The position numbers and the translations under genes were made by a program. Positions 12,883 to 12,883 of a stretch of 12,883 nt of DNA are shown here, piece after piece (positions within the stretch are counted from its first letter, which is position 1; every line of letters begins with the position of its first letter). Under the pieces are notes generated by a model. It did no database searches. It was given only the letters and a program-made list of their open reading frames with translations, and was not told where the DNA came from. This DNA is from Acidobacteriaceae bacterium (lineage in GTDB: Bacteria > Acidobacteriota > Terriglobia > Terriglobales > Acidobacteriaceae): positions 1 through 12,883 of the forward strand of contig PLUJ01000288.1 in NCBI GenBank assembly GCA_003165455.1. The letters run 5' to 3'.

Positions 12883-12883
12883 T

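Overview
The window looks like a piece of a soil Acidobacteriota chromosome, probably class Terriglobia. This rests on gene style, not on a marker gene. The clues are a secreted protein whose C-terminus carries the hydrophobic, Cys-Gly-Gly-Gly-containing tail common in that phylum, a TonB with a very glycine-rich linker, GTG starts behind strong Shine-Dalgarno sequences, a Crp/Fnr regulator of the type abundant there, and SYLF, DUF1328 and DUF3309 envelope proteins. No rRNA, tRNA, transposase, integrase or CRISPR array was seen. Almost every gene lies on the minus strand.

Left part (1-3201): a phospholipase C/acid-phosphatase-type phosphoesterase runs off the left edge. It is divergent, across about 540 bp, from a secreted GH71/GH99-like glycoside hydrolase, which is the only convincing plus-strand gene.

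Middle (2773-7358): five minus-strand genes form a probable operon. In transcription order they are a degenerate sugar-nucleotidyltransferase-like protein with a left-handed beta-helix tail, a STAS-domain protein, a secreted Ser/Thr/Pro-rich protein with a C-terminal membrane segment, a thymidylate-kinase-like P-loop kinase and a GT4 glycosyltransferase. The first gaps are 6-25 bp. The last is 127 bp and holds a 15-bp tandem repeat and a hairpin. The set suggests surface polysaccharide or glycan synthesis with regulatory input, which is inference. The last gene has no stop where its domain ends and overlaps the convergent hydrolase antisense for 429 bp.

Next (7468-9372): an ECF sigma factor and an orphan TonB-family protein, both minus strand. 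They are separated by a good intrinsic terminator for tonB and a pair of AT-rich direct repeats upstream of the sigma gene.

Right part (9841-12883): a Crp/Fnr regulator, a DUF1328 membrane micropeptide, a 50-residue DUF3309 protein, a complete secreted SYLF (Ysc84-type) protein and, at the right edge, the last 50 codons of a second SYLF protein. This looks like an envelope or stress neighbourhood. The tandem SYLF pair and the DUF3309 gene are easy to miss.
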